Positions 34,190-42,308 of a DNA stretch of 48,167 nucleotides are shown here, one piece after another. The stretch is from Rhizobiaceae bacterium (GTDB lineage: Bacteria > Pseudomonadota > Alphaproteobacteria > Rhizobiales > Rhizobiaceae). The stretch lies in NCBI GenBank assembly GCA_030065115.1, contig JASJDO010000004.1:1-48167 (forward strand), given 5' to 3'. How positions within the stretch are numbered: position 1 is the stretch's first letter; the number at the start of each line of letters is the position of its first letter. Below the pieces are notes generated by a model. That model was not told where the DNA came from and searched no databases. It saw only the letters and a list, made by a program, of their open reading frames with translations. Both the position numbers and the translations under genes were made by a program.

Positions 34190-35100
34190 AACGCTTTCTC
34201 CAAGATATTTGTTTTTGGTTTTATACGAGCGATGGCAACGCCTGCAAGAATGATTAAGAGTGCTGTCATGGCATCCGGTGGCAGGGTCTCGTTGATAAAG
34301 ACGATGGCCCAAAGAACGCCGAACACGGGGACAAGAAAATTGATCTGGCTAAGGAAGCCTGCCCCCTGTCGTTCAACAATCGCAAACAACATGAGGGTTC
34401 CAACCGCTGTGGGCAAAACCCCGAGAATAAGCAGAGACCACCCCGCAGCAGGCGAAACAGACAAGGTCCAGGGTTGATCGAAATACAGGCTGAACGGCAA
34501 CATCATCAGACAGGAAACCAGCAACACAGCCACGGTGACCGCCTGCCGCGGCAAATCCGTCAGATATTTTGATACAATGGCATGGACCGCATAACAGAAC
34601 GCACCACCCATGATCGCGTATTGACGAATGGTTTCGTCTCCCAATGTTGCGAGCTTGTCAAAGCCAATCAGAACCGCAACGCCGAGAAGCCCGAGGCAAA
34701 AGCCGAGAATTTTGAAGATATTCAGTTTCTCGTCACCTGTGAAGAAATGCGCCAGTACCAACGTCATCAATGGCATGACAGCCATAAGAATTGCGGTGAG
34801 ACCTGCATCCACCTTCGCCTGCCCCCAGGAAATCAGGAAAAACGGCATCGCGTTCCCAAAAAACCCCGCCACCGTAATGATTTTCCAGTGTTTCAGAAGC
34901 GGTTTCATGGATTGACCAACCCACACCATAACCAAGCCCACGCATATGGTTGCAATCAACAGGCGCGTAAAAACAATTGTCGATGGAGGCACATCAGCCA
35001 CCACGATTTTCGTCAGCATGAAGGACATGCCAAAATTGGCCGCCAGTAACACAAGCAACAAATAACTGATGATCAAAGTGCCGGGTTTGCTGACGCTCAT
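34186..35100 (-). CDS. EamA/DMT-family transporter, copy 1
   Basis: A 304-residue membrane protein with about ten helices in two EamA repeats. Conserved stretches include PMTLVLAHFFTGDEKLN, LPFFLISWGQAKVDAG-like MPFFLISWGQAKVDAGL, and VERQGAGFLSQINFLVPVFGVLWA. It is a clear paralogue of the gene at 35805-36737. It overlaps the GST stop and the ilvH start by 4 bp each, so all three are coupled. DMT proteins export metabolites, often amino acids. Its place in the ilv unit hints at a link to branched-chain amino acids, but this is inference. Confidence 0.88.
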   Translation of the reverse strand: MSVSKPGTLIISYLLLVLLAANFGMSFMLTKIVVADVPPSTIVFTRLLIATICVGLVMVWVGQSMKPLLKHWKIITVAGFFGNAMPFFLISWGQAKVDAGLTAILMAVMPLMTLVLAHFFTGDEKLNIFKILGFCLGLLGVAVLIGFDKLATLGDETIRQYAIMGGAFCYAVHAIVSKYLTDLPRQAVTVAVLLVSCLMMLPFSLYFDQPWTLSVSPAAGWSLLILGVLPTAVGTLMLFAIVERQGAGFLSQINFLVPVFGVLWAIVFINETLPPDAMTALLIILAGVAIARIKPKTNILEKAL

Positions 35101-35789
35101 GCTTGCCCTTCTTCGGGCAGAACAAGTCGCTCTTCAACAACTTCTGCTTTTTCGTAATGCGGCAGGAACCACGGCTCCTGAAACGCGTCTTCCTTCCAGG
35201 CAAGGAATGCCGAATGGTTCAAAACAGCATCCATATACGTGCGCATGTGATCCGGCACATCAAGCTGATATGTGTCCAACCGCGTGACAACCGGTGCGAA
35301 CATCGCGTCTGCAGCAGTGAAATTGCCATACAGGAATGCACCGTCGGATCCAAAACGCTCCTGCGCTTCGCCCCAAAGTTCTGACAGCCGAGCGATATCA
35401 GCCTGCACCTCTTCACCTCTGTCTTTTGGCACAAAACGTGCGGTCAGGTTCATTGGACAGGAAGACCGCAGCCCCATAAACCCAGCGTGCATTTCTGAAG
35501 CCGCTGCACGGGCATGCGCTCGCGCTGCAGGATCACGTGGCCAGATTTCCATATCAGGGAACTTGTCCGCCACATATTCCATGATGGCGAGGCTTTCCCA
35601 AATCACAATGTCTCCGTCGGTCAAAACCGGCACTTTGCCGGTTGGTCCAAACGAGAACATTCGTTTGCGGGTATCATCCTTATACATGGCAATGACCGTA
35701 TCCTCGAAAGGAATGTCAAACGCCTTGAGCAGAATATATGCCCGCAGGGACCACGAAGAGTAGAGTTTGTTTCCAAGTGCAAGATGCAT
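35097..35789 (-). CDS. Glutathione S-transferase family protein
   Basis: A 230-residue cytosolic GST. The thioredoxin-like N-terminal domain starts MHLALGNKLYSSWSLRAYILLKAF, with GKVPVLTDGDIVIWESLAIMEYVAD at the glutathione-binding cis-Pro and Ser. The helical C-terminal domain contains FLYGNFTAADAMFAPVVTRL. The start YSSWSLR resembles bacterial GSTs with Ser rather than Tyr as the active residue. It is placed between the two EamA genes in the ilv unit. The substrate is unknown. Confidence 0.9.
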   Translation of the reverse strand: MHLALGNKLYSSWSLRAYILLKAFDIPFEDTVIAMYKDDTRKRMFSFGPTGKVPVLTDGDIVIWESLAIMEYVADKFPDMEIWPRDPAARAHARAAASEMHAGFMGLRSSCPMNLTARFVPKDRGEEVQADIARLSELWGEAQERFGSDGAFLYGNFTAADAMFAPVVTRLDTYQLDVPDHMRTYMDAVLNHSAFLAWKEDAFQEPWFLPHYEKAEVVEERLVLPEEGQA

Positions 35790-35795
35790 GATTCT

Positions 35796-35828
35796 AGCGC
35801 TCGATCAAACGAGCTGCTTTCCTTTCTC
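35796..35828. repeat. 33-bp direct repeat, copy A (end of EamA copy 2)
   Basis: An identical 33-bp sequence occurs here and at 36755-36787. It spans the last codons (EKGKQLV), the stop codon and 9 bp beyond. Within it GCTCG-ATCAAA-CGAGC can form a hairpin whose loop holds the stop codon. The two copies bracket the eamA copy 2 gene almost exactly, as expected after insertion by recombination at the 3' end of ilvI. Confidence 0.9.
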
Positions 35829-36737
35829 TTTGGCGGTTACAAAAGGCGCGCCGCGAACGATTGCGATTCCAACAAGGATTAGAGCGAGGGCAAGATATAC
35901 GATCAATTCAGGAACCTCTCCCAGAATCAACCAAGCCCAAAAAATCGCCATAATCGGGATCACGTAGTTTGTTTGTGCGTTAAACATTGCACCACGACGC
36001 TCAAGAATTTTGAAACTCAGTAGATTCCCAATAGCGCTGGTAATGATACCTATTGCCACAACTGCCAGCACCCCAACAGGTTTAATGTCAAGCATCCATG
36101 GCTTTTCAAAGAGGGAAAAGGGTAAAGCTATTAGAAACGATAATCCCAAAACTGCAGCCAACAAAGAATACCTCGGTAAGCGGGTCAGGTAGGTCATAAT
36201 GATCATGTTGATCGCAAAGGACAAAGCCGAACCCAAAATTGCAAACTGTCGAACGGATTCGTCACCCAATAGCATCAGCTTCTCTGGACCAAAGAGGATC
36301 AGAACGCCTATGAACCCAACCGCCAGTCCCGCAATTTTCCGGCTGTTCAGGCGTTCATTTGCACTAAAAAAGTGCGCCAAAACAATCGTCATCAATGGCA
36401 TAGTGGAAATGATGATCGCAGCCATGCCAGCATCCACCTTTTGCTGTCCCCACGTCGTAAGGAAAAAGGGCAGAGAGTTGCCAAACAATGCAGAAGCGAA
36501 AATCAACATCCAAATCCGAGAATTTTCGAGGTTCAGAGCAGGTATTTTTTGACGAAAAGCAATTGCAATCGCGACAAATATCGCCGCTGCCAATGCCTGT
36601 CGTCCGGCAACAATAGTCATGGGCGCCAAACTCTCGACCGCAATCGCAATCAACATGAACGTTGAGCCATAAAGAGCTGCTGACAGGAGCAGCAGTCCAT
36701 AGTCAACCGTTTCACGATATATTTCGTGTTTCCCCAT
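35805..36737 (-). CDS. EamA/DMT-family transporter, copy 2
   Basis: A 310-residue paralogue of the transporter at 34186-35100, with two EamA repeats and about ten helices. LPFFLTTWGQQKVDAGMAAIIISTMPLMTIVLAHFFSANERLN aligns well with copy 1 across the first repeat, and RRGAMFNAQTNYVIPIMAIFWAWLILGE with the second. Its last residues, EKGKQLV, and 9 bp beyond the stop are identical in DNA to the end of ilvI, so its tail was probably acquired from, or copied into, that site. It lies between ilvI and the GST gene. Confidence 0.88.
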   Translation of the reverse strand: MGKHEIYRETVDYGLLLLSAALYGSTFMLIAIAVESLAPMTIVAGRQALAAAIFVAIAIAFRQKIPALNLENSRIWMLIFASALFGNSLPFFLTTWGQQKVDAGMAAIIISTMPLMTIVLAHFFSANERLNSRKIAGLAVGFIGVLILFGPEKLMLLGDESVRQFAILGSALSFAINMIIMTYLTRLPRYSLLAAVLGLSFLIALPFSLFEKPWMLDIKPVGVLAVVAIGIITSAIGNLLSFKILERRGAMFNAQTNYVIPIMAIFWAWLILGEVPELIVYLALALILVGIAIVRGAPFVTAKEKGKQLV

Positions 36738-36754
36738 CGCGACTTACAATTGGC

Positions 36755-36787
36755 AGCGCTCGATCAAACGAGCTGCTTTCCTTTCTC
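36755..36787. repeat. 33-bp direct repeat, copy B (end of ilvI)
   Basis: The second copy of the repeat at 35796-35828, at the 3' end of ilvI. It includes the EKGKQLV codons, the TGA and the inverted repeat GCTCG/CGAGC around the stop. The spacing between copies is 959 bp, one transporter gene plus its flanks. Confidence 0.9.
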
Positions 36788-38536
36788 ATCAATGGCGGTT
36801 GCAACGGCTTCATCGCTTGCCTCATCCGGGAGGAGCATTTCATTATGTGCCTTTCCAGACGGGATCATCGGGAAGCAGTTGGTGAGGTTCGCAACACAAC
36901 AGTCGAAGATCACTGGACCGTCCGTATTGATCATTTCCATGATCGCATCATCGAGTTCATCTGGCTTGCGACAGCGAATACCCGTCGCGCCATACGCTTC
37001 CGCCAGTTTTACGAAATCCGGCATGGCTTCCGTATAGGAGTGAGACAGACGATTGCCGTGCAGCAATTGCTGCCACTGGCGCACCATGCCCATATATTGG
37101 TTATTCAGGATGAAAATCTTGATCGGCGCATTGTACTGGATAGCAGCAGACATCTCCTGAATACACATCTGAATGGAAGCATCGCCCGCAATATCAATCA
37201 CCAATGCATCGCGATGCGCCATCTGCACCCCAAAGGCTGCCGGCAGACCATAGCCCATCGTCCCGAGACCACCAGACGTCATCCAGCGGTTAGGCTCTTC
37301 GAAATGATAATATTGCGCTGCCCACATCTGGTGCTGGCCTACTTCCGTGGTGATGTAGGTTTCGCGATCCTTTGTCAGTTCATACAGACGTTCAATCGCA
37401 TATTGCGGCATGATGAAATCATTCGAATCCTTGTAGGCAAGCGAACGCCGTGCACGCCATGTATCGATCTGCTCACGCCAACCACTGAGACGAGATTGAT
37501 CAGGCGTCTCATCCAATGCTCGCCACTGGCGGACCATATCTTCAAGAACATGCGTGCAATCACCAATGATCGGCACATCAATATGAACGTTTTTGCCGAT
37601 TGAGGATGGATCAATATCGATATGAATCTTCTTGGAATTTGGTGAAAATGCATCAATGCGCCCGGTAATACGGTCATCAAAGCGCGCACCAACACACAGC
37701 ATCACATCGCAATCATGCATGACCATATTGGCTTCATACGTGCCATGCATGCCCAACATGCCCAACCATTGTTCACCAGACGCAGGATAAGCGCCAAGAC
37801 CCATCAAAGTTGAAGTAATCGGAAAACCGGTTTGCTCTACCAGCTCGCGCAACAAGCGACTGGCTTCCGGGCCTGAATTGATCACTCCACCACCGGAATA
37901 GATCACCGGCTTTTTGGCAGACGCCATCAGTGCCACCGCAGCGGCGATATTGTCCGCATTGCCCTGCATCTGCGGCGCATAGCCGGAAAGATCAGCTTCT
38001 TCTGGCGGGAAATAAGTCCCGGTCGCAAATTGCACATCTTTCGGAATATCAATCAAAACCGGTCCTGGTCGACCGTTCAATGCAACATGAAACGCTTCGT
38101 GCAAAATCTGCGGCAATTCCTCTACCGACCGCACCAGCCAGTTATGTTTTGTACAAGGCCGCGTGATGCCAACCGTATCGGCTTCCTGAAATGCATCTGA
38201 GCCAATAAGAGCAGTCGGAACCTGTCCCGTAATGCACAACATTGGAATGGAGTCCATCAGCGCATCCTGAAGCGGCGTGACCGCATTGGTGGCACCGGGG
38301 CCTGAGGTAACAAGACAACAACCGATTTTTCCGGTTGAACGGGCATAGCCTTCTGCAGCATGGCCCGCGCCTTGCTCATGGCGTACCAGCACATGCTCAA
38401 GGTCTTCCTGTTGGAAAATTTCATCGTAGATGGGAAGGACTGCACCGCCAGGATATCCAAATATCGTGTCCACCCCATTGTCTTTCAGGGCCTGAACAAC
38501 CATTTCCGCGCCGGTCATTTCTTCTGTCTTGGTCAT
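36764..38536 (-). CDS. ilvI: Acetolactate synthase catalytic (large) subunit
   Basis: A 590-residue ThDP/FAD enzyme that condenses pyruvate to acetolactate, or with 2-ketobutyrate to acetohydroxybutyrate, the first common step of valine, leucine and isoleucine synthesis. The catalytic Glu is in [18 protein letters not shown]. The FAD region has [12 protein letters not shown]-like [17 protein letters not shown]. The ThDP/Mg motif is [36 protein letters not shown]. Length is canonical. It is the first gene after the attenuator at 38587-38696 and heads a six-gene unit ending with ilvH and an ABM gene. Confidence 0.95.
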   Translation of the reverse strand: MTKTEEMTGAEMVVQALKDNGVDTIFGYPGGAVLPIYDEIFQQEDLEHVLVRHEQGAGHAAEGYARSTGKIGCCLVTSGPGATNAVTPLQDALMDSIPMLCITGQVPTALIGSDAFQEADTVGITRPCTKHNWLVRSVEELPQILHEAFHVALNGRPGPVLIDIPKDVQFATGTYFPPEEADLSGYAPQMQGNADNIAAAVALMASAKKPVIYSGGGVINSGPEASRLLRELVEQTGFPITSTLMGLGAYPASGEQWLGMLGMHGTYEANMVMHDCDVMLCVGARFDDRITGRIDAFSPNSKKIHIDIDPSSIGKNVHIDVPIIGDCTHVLEDMVRQWRALDETPDQSRLSGWREQIDTWRARRSLAYKDSNDFIMPQYAIERLYELTKDRETYITTEVGQHQMWAAQYYHFEEPNRWMTSGGLGTMGYGLPAAFGVQMAHRDALVIDIAGDASIQMCIQEMSAAIQYNAPIKIFILNNQYMGMVRQWQQLLHGNRLSHSYTEAMPDFVKLAEAYGATGIRCRKPDELDDAIMEMINTDGPVIFDCCVANLTNCFPMIPSGKAHNEMLLPDEASDEAVATAIDEKGKQLV

Positions 38537-38586
38537 TTGTCTTCTCTGGTTGATTTGATTTGGTTCTTTTAGAGGATTGAGGGCAT

Positions 38587-38609
38587 AAAAAAAGCCCCCT
38601 CCGGGAGCT
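38587..38609 (-). terminator. Attenuator terminator of the ilv leader
   Basis: On the minus strand AGCTCCC-GGA-GGGGGCT forms a 7-bp stem with one G-T pair and a 3-nt loop, followed by seven T residues. It lies between the leader peptide and ilvI and so is positioned to stop transcription before the structural genes. A competing hairpin lies upstream at 38616-38670. Confidence 0.85.
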
Positions 38610-38615
38610 GTTTTC

Positions 38616-38670
38616 GGCGTACACGCTGCTTTCGCGATGGCTCTATCGATCCATCACGCGTGTACGCTCC
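38616..38670 (-). promoter_or_regulatory. Long hairpin overlapping the ilv leader-peptide end
   Basis: On the minus strand GCGTACACGC and GCGTGTACGC are perfect 10-nt complements bracketing a second stem, GATGG with CCATC. The 5' arm lies within the last codons of the leader peptide, 10-20 nt after the Ile-Leu-Val-Val codons. Ribosome position on the leader would therefore decide whether this stem forms. Limits are approximate to a few bases. Confidence 0.75.
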
Positions 38671-38696
38671 ATCACCACAAGAATTTTGTTTGTCAC
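38643..38696 (-). CDS. ilv leader peptide (attenuation)
   Basis: A 17-residue reading frame, [17 protein letters not shown], with a GTG start at 38696 and GAGAGGG about 8 nt upstream. It contains the run Ile-Leu-Val-Val, the three end products of the pathway encoded downstream, then further Val and Met codons. It is followed at once by the long hairpin and the T-run terminator. The arrangement is that of a transcription-attenuation leader. Starvation for any branched-chain amino acid should stall the ribosome on these codons and change the downstream fold. Confidence 0.8.
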   Translation of the reverse strand: MTNKILVVMERTRVMDR

Positions 38697-38724
38697 GAGA
38701 CAATCCCTCTCAAATTCGAATGAG

Positions 38725-38752
38725 AACATAACCGCGACGGATTTTTTGTCAA
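38725..38752 (-). promoter_or_regulatory. Sigma-70-type promoter of the ilv operon
   Basis: On the minus strand TTGACA (38747-38752) is followed after 16 bp by TATGTT (38725-38730). It lies about 29 bp upstream of the leader-peptide start and within 60 bp of the end of the glutaredoxin-MauE gene. The -35 box is perfect and the -10 box matches 4 of 6. Confidence 0.65.
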
Positions 38753-38760
38753 CAACCTAT

Positions 38761-39501
38761 TCAGATGATTTTAGCAAACATCCAAATCCCCATGGCAACC
38801 ATCATCAGATTCTCAGTTAGTGAGACAAACCCCAGAGGCACATTGCTGTCACCACCGACACAGGCACAATTGAGGTCCCGCTTGTCGATATAAACCGCTT
38901 TGAAGACTGACACCGCCCCTATTCCGCCGATAAACAGCATCAAAGGCGCAGCTATACCGGTGAAGCTGCCGGTCAGCATCAAGACACCGCCCAGCGCTTC
39001 AAGAAACGGATAGACCTTTCCATACCCCAGCCATCGCCGCGCCAGAAGATCATAGCTCAGGAACATGGTAGAGAATTTTTCGATGTCCTGCAGTTTCTGC
39101 ACTGCGAGGAAACAAACAGAAATAGCGATGAACCATTCAAACGCTTTTACAGAGAAGAAAGAGCCCACAAACTGGTAGGAAAACGCAAATGCCATAAGTG
39201 CCGCGACCGAGAATATCGCGATTACCGGGCGATAGGTTTTTTCACCTTCTTTTGCGGTCTCCTCACCAAAATGCGCAAGCAGGTCATTATATCCGCCAAT
39301 CCGCTCCCCATCGATCCATATCTGCGGGGTCGTTTTTACAGAATGCTCATTCTTGAAAGCATCGGTCTGTTCACGATTCTCAAGATGATTGTCGTCGATT
39401 GAAAAACCATGGCGTTCCAACAGATCCTTTGCCTTCAAACCCGAAGGACAAAGATGACCGCTCATCACCATTCGAAAAAGGGTCGCTTGTTTGACAGACA
39501 T
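38761..39501 (-). CDS. Glutaredoxin-MauE fusion membrane protein
   Basis: A 246-residue protein. Residues 6-80 are a glutaredoxin-like domain (Cys18 in GHLCPSGLKAKDLLERHG, cis-Pro in KTTPQIWIDGERIGGYNDLLAH) with a single active-site Cys. The rest is a MauE/DoxX-like domain of four or five helices, with FLEALGGVLMLTG, DLNCACVGGDSNVPLGFVSLTENLMM and the paired cysteines NCAC. MauE helps disulfide formation in methylamine dehydrogenase; here it is likely a membrane thiol-redox protein. The ATG at 39501 is preceded by a CueR-type promoter. It is divergent from the MerR-family regulator, suggesting induction by copper. Confidence 0.8.
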   Translation of the reverse strand: MSVKQATLFRMVMSGHLCPSGLKAKDLLERHGFSIDDNHLENREQTDAFKNEHSVKTTPQIWIDGERIGGYNDLLAHFGEETAKEGEKTYRPVIAIFSVAALMAFAFSYQFVGSFFSVKAFEWFIAISVCFLAVQKLQDIEKFSTMFLSYDLLARRWLGYGKVYPFLEALGGVLMLTGSFTGIAAPLMLFIGGIGAVSVFKAVYIDKRDLNCACVGGDSNVPLGFVSLTENLMMVAMGIWMFAKII

Positions 39502-39537
39502 GATCCGCACCACGCATTGTTTTTGATGTTGTTGTTT

Positions 39538-39570
39538 ACTATATGGAGGTTCCAGTAACTGTAAGGTCAA
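39538..39570 (-). promoter_or_regulatory. CueR-type promoter/operator of the glutaredoxin-MauE gene
   Basis: On the minus strand TTGACC (39565-39570), then TTACAGTTACTGGAACC, then CATATAGT closely resembles CueR promoters such as that of copA, which has TTGACC, a dyad, and TATAGT at an over-long 19-20 bp spacing. The long spacing is the hallmark of MerR-family activation. It reads toward the glutaredoxin-MauE gene and lies 11 bp upstream of the regulator's own start codon. Confidence 0.7.
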
Positions 39571-39580
39571 GGTCTGGAAA

Positions 39581-39976
39581 ATGAATATCAGCAAAGCATC
39601 CGAACTCACCGCCCTGCCGCCCAAAACGATCCGGTACTACGAGGAAATTGGCCTGGTGAAAGCTCAGCGCGCCGCGAACGGATATCGAGACTATTCAGAC
39701 AACGAAATTCACCAACTGGCTTTCCTGCAACGTGCCAGATCCCTTGGCTTTACCATTGAAGAATGCAGGCTGTTACTGTCGCTCTACAGCGACACAGAAA
39801 GGGCAAGCGCTGAAGTCAAGCAATTGACTCTTGGCAAGATCACTGAAATTGATCAGAAAATTGGTGAACTGGTCTCCCTAAAAGAAACACTCACGAAGCT
39901 GGCCAACAATTGCCATGGCAATGACAAGCCGGACTGCCCAATTCTTGACGACTTGTCGGGGCATAATAATTCTTAA
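39581..39976 (+). CDS. CueR-like Cu(I)-responsive MerR-family regulator
   Basis: A 131-residue regulator. The winged helix begins MNISKASELTALPPKTIRYYEEIGLV, followed by a long dimerisation helix. The metal loop holds Cys111 and Cys119 (NNCHGNDKPDCPILDDLSG), matching Cys112 and Cys120 of E. coli CueR. Ser76 stands where divalent-metal sensors have Cys. These features predict response to Cu(I), Ag(I) or Au(I). It converges with miaA, overlapping it by 4 bp, and diverges from the glutaredoxin-MauE gene it probably controls. The CueR C-terminal CC is absent here. Confidence 0.85.
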   Translation: MNISKASELTALPPKTIRYYEEIGLVKAQRAANGYRDYSDNEIHQLAFLQRARSLGFTIEECRLLLSLYSDTERASAEVKQLTLGKITEIDQKIGELVSLKETLTKLANNCHGNDKPDCPILDDLSGHNNS

Positions 39977-40860
39977 GGTGAAATGATCTCCCACCCTTCG
40001 CCAAACGAATTCCTGAACCAGGTGCTTTGGCGCTTAGCGTATTGCCGGCTCGCTGCCTTTGCCTTTTCAATCGCTTCTTCCATCGAACACTGATCATTCA
40101 AATATTCCGCCAAGTGCAGCACCCCAATCGCTTTCATGACCGGCAGCTTAGGATCAAGACTTCGCGCCAACAGCGTTTTCACTTCTTCCAAAGCTCCCTG
40201 CTCCATCATCAGGTCGAACCGCAGGTTAATCCGCTCATGAAGCAATGCTCGATCTGGCATGATCAGCATTTTGCGAATGGATACATCCTTGCCGAAAAAA
40301 GGCTCTCCCTTTTCACGCTGCCATTCCAACAACGATTTCCCTGTGCCCTCGAAAACCTCCAGTGCACGCACAACACGCTGACGATCGCTATCGCGCAATT
40401 GCACAGCCATTTCGGGATCTAGGCGTTTCAACTCGCCATGCAATTCCGAGCCTGAACTTTCCAATGCAGCCTTGCGCCATTTTTTCCGTATCGTTTCATC
40501 AATCGGCGGCACAGGAGACAAACCTGCCAGCAGAGCATTGAAATACAGGCCTGTGCCGCCCACAAAAATTAGTTTCCGTCCACGTAAATCGTTTTCATCG
40601 ATGCATTTGCGAATACCTTCAAGCCATTGCGCGACCGAATAGGCTTTCGCCCCATCGACATGGCCAAACATGAAATGTGGGGCTTGAGACACCTCTTCCG
40701 CTGATGGTCTGGCAGTAATAACCTGCAAATCAGAATAAACCTGCATGGAATCCGTATTCAGGATCACGGCATCATTTTCTTGAGCCGCGCGGATGGAAAG
40801 CCCGGTCTTGCCGCTTGCCGTTGGTCCGGCTATCAACAATACATCTTCGTCAAACACCAT
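39973..40860 (-). CDS. miaA: tRNA dimethylallyltransferase
   Basis: A 295-residue enzyme that prenylates adenosine 37 of tRNAs reading UNN codons. The P-loop is LLIAGPTASGKTGLS, and NTDSMQVYSDLQVITARPS, PHFMFGHVDGAKAYSVAQWL and FVGGTGLYFNALLAG are family signatures. The C-terminal KAASRQYAKRQSTWFRN is also typical. The ATG at 40860 has GGAGAAG 7 bp upstream; a long in-frame extension is spurious and would read through serB antisense. The start is 13 bp from the divergent serB start, so the promoters overlap. Confidence 0.95.
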   Translation of the reverse strand: MVFDEDVLLIAGPTASGKTGLSIRAAQENDAVILNTDSMQVYSDLQVITARPSAEEVSQAPHFMFGHVDGAKAYSVAQWLEGIRKCIDENDLRGRKLIFVGGTGLYFNALLAGLSPVPPIDETIRKKWRKAALESSGSELHGELKRLDPEMAVQLRDSDRQRVVRALEVFEGTGKSLLEWQREKGEPFFGKDVSIRKMLIMPDRALLHERINLRFDLMMEQGALEEVKTLLARSLDPKLPVMKAIGVLHLAEYLNDQCSMEEAIEKAKAASRQYAKRQSTWFRNSFGEGWEIISP

Positions 40861-40873
40861 GAACGGCTTCTCC

Positions 40874-41764
40874 ATGAACCTGATTGCAACACTGATCGCA
40901 AATCCAGACTCACAAGACCTGTCGCCCGAACTGGCCGAAATGGCAAGGGCTGCTACAGGTGCAATCAGCATAAACTGGCTTGGTGAAGGCGTTGCGTGTG
41001 ATTTTCCGCTTGGTGAAGGCGCCAGCGAACGCATGTGCGGCAATGCGCTCAGGTCATTGCTCGAGGACAAGCCTGTTGATTGGGCAATTCAGCCCGTTGC
41101 CAACCGCCGCAAGAAAGCGCTGATTGCTGACATGGATTCTACCATGATCGATCAGGAATGCATCGATGAACTGGCCGCAGAAATCGGCATTAAAGATCAT
41201 GTGGCGGCCATCACCGCAAAGGCCATGAACGGCGAAATCGAATTTGAAGCTGCAGTTGATGAACGCGTTGCTCTTTTGAAAGGCCTATCTGCCGACATCG
41301 CTGACAAAATCATCGCAGAACGCATAACGCTTGCATCCGGCGGCAGAGAGCTTGTGCAGACTATGCGTGCCAATGGTGCTTACACAGCTCTTGTGTCGGG
41401 CGGCTTCACAACCTTCACGTCCAAAATCGCTGCCATGCTCGGATTTGACGAGAACCGCGCAAACGTTTTGGAAGAAGAAGGTGGGAAACTGACCGGCACG
41501 GTTCACAAGCCGGTTTTGGGCGCCGAGGCAAAGGTTGAAGCACTCAAGGACATTGCTGAGATGCAAGGCATTTCATCAGAGGATTTTATTGCAGTCGGCG
41601 ATGGTGCCAATGACCTACCCATGTTGAAGATTGCGGGAACCGGCGTCGCTCTTCATGCAAAGCCCGCGGTAGCAGCAGAAGCAAGCATCAAGATTGACCA
41701 CGGTGACCTTACCGCCCTGCTCTATCTCCAAGGCTATAAAAAAGAAGCATTTTCAGATGGGTGA
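40874..41764 (+). CDS. serB: Phosphoserine phosphatase
   Basis: A 296-residue HAD-family enzyme, the last step of serine synthesis. After about 80 residues of N-terminal domain come motif I DMDSTMIDQECIDELAAEIG, motif II LVSGGFTTFTSKIAAMLG and motif IV VGDGANDLPMLKIAG. The start is uncertain: ATG 40874 (MNLIATLIANP) matches the usual N-terminus, ATG 40859 (MNGFSMNL) is possible, and neither has a clear ribosome binding site. It is divergent from miaA and overlaps the first GNAT gene by 8 bp. Confidence 0.92.
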   Translation: MNLIATLIANPDSQDLSPELAEMARAATGAISINWLGEGVACDFPLGEGASERMCGNALRSLLEDKPVDWAIQPVANRRKKALIADMDSTMIDQECIDELAAEIGIKDHVAAITAKAMNGEIEFEAAVDERVALLKGLSADIADKIIAERITLASGGRELVQTMRANGAYTALVSGGFTTFTSKIAAMLGFDENRANVLEEEGGKLTGTVHKPVLGAEAKVEALKDIAEMQGISSEDFIAVGDGANDLPMLKIAGTGVALHAKPAVAAEASIKIDHGDLTALLYLQGYKKEAFSDG

Positions 41765-42308
41765 ATTTCATCTGAAAACCGAACGTCTGATCATTCGCAA
41801 CTGGCAAGACGGCGATCGCGAACTGATGCATCTGGTCAATTCCGATGAACAGGTGATGGAATTTTTTCCGGCGCGCAGGAATCGCGAAGAGTCTGATGCC
41901 ACATTAGACCGAATTCGAGATAGCATTAACGAGAAAGGATATGGATTTACCCCGATTGCATTGAAAGACTCCAATGAACCAATCGGTTTTTGCGGGTTGG
42001 CAGATGCAACTGCAGAAAGCCCGGAATTTGAAGGATTAATCGAAATCGGTTGGCGGCTTGCTCCGCAATTCTGGCGCCAGGGCTATGTGACTGAAGCTGC
42101 AAAGCGGCTTCTGCAATTTGGGTTTGACGACATGGCCTTGAATGAAATCGTGTCCTTCGCAGTTCACACCAATCACCGTTCGACAGCAGTGATGGAACGC
42201 ATCGGAATGAAGCATGACCCCGCGCGTGATTTCGATCATCCCGGAGTCCCGGATACCCACCCTCATCTGAAACGACATGTTGTTTACGCTGTGGGTTGTG
42301 ACAAATGA
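41757..42308 (+). CDS. GNAT-family N-acetyltransferase, copy 1
   Basis: A 183-residue RimJ/RimL-type acetyltransferase. LKTERLIIRNWQDGD is the usual start. IGWRLAPQFWRQGYVTEAAKRLLQFGF holds the acetyl-CoA-binding Q/RxxGxG/A-like motif A. VHTNHRSTAVMERIGM is motif B. Its ATG lies inside the serB end (8-bp overlap), and it overlaps the next GNAT gene by 4 bp, so the three genes are coupled. The acceptor substrate, a protein N-terminus or a small molecule, is unknown. Confidence 0.85.
   Translation: MGEFHLKTERLIIRNWQDGDRELMHLVNSDEQVMEFFPARRNREESDATLDRIRDSINEKGYGFTPIALKDSNEPIGFCGLADATAESPEFEGLIEIGWRLAPQFWRQGYVTEAAKRLLQFGFDDMALNEIVSFAVHTNHRSTAVMERIGMKHDPARDFDHPGVPDTHPHLKRHVVYAVGCDK

Noticed and set aside
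40861-41070. An N-terminal extension of MiaA to 365 residues
   Set aside because: It is antisense to the 5' part of serB and carries no family motif; the P-loop begins a few residues after the ATG at 40860, which has a good ribosome binding site.
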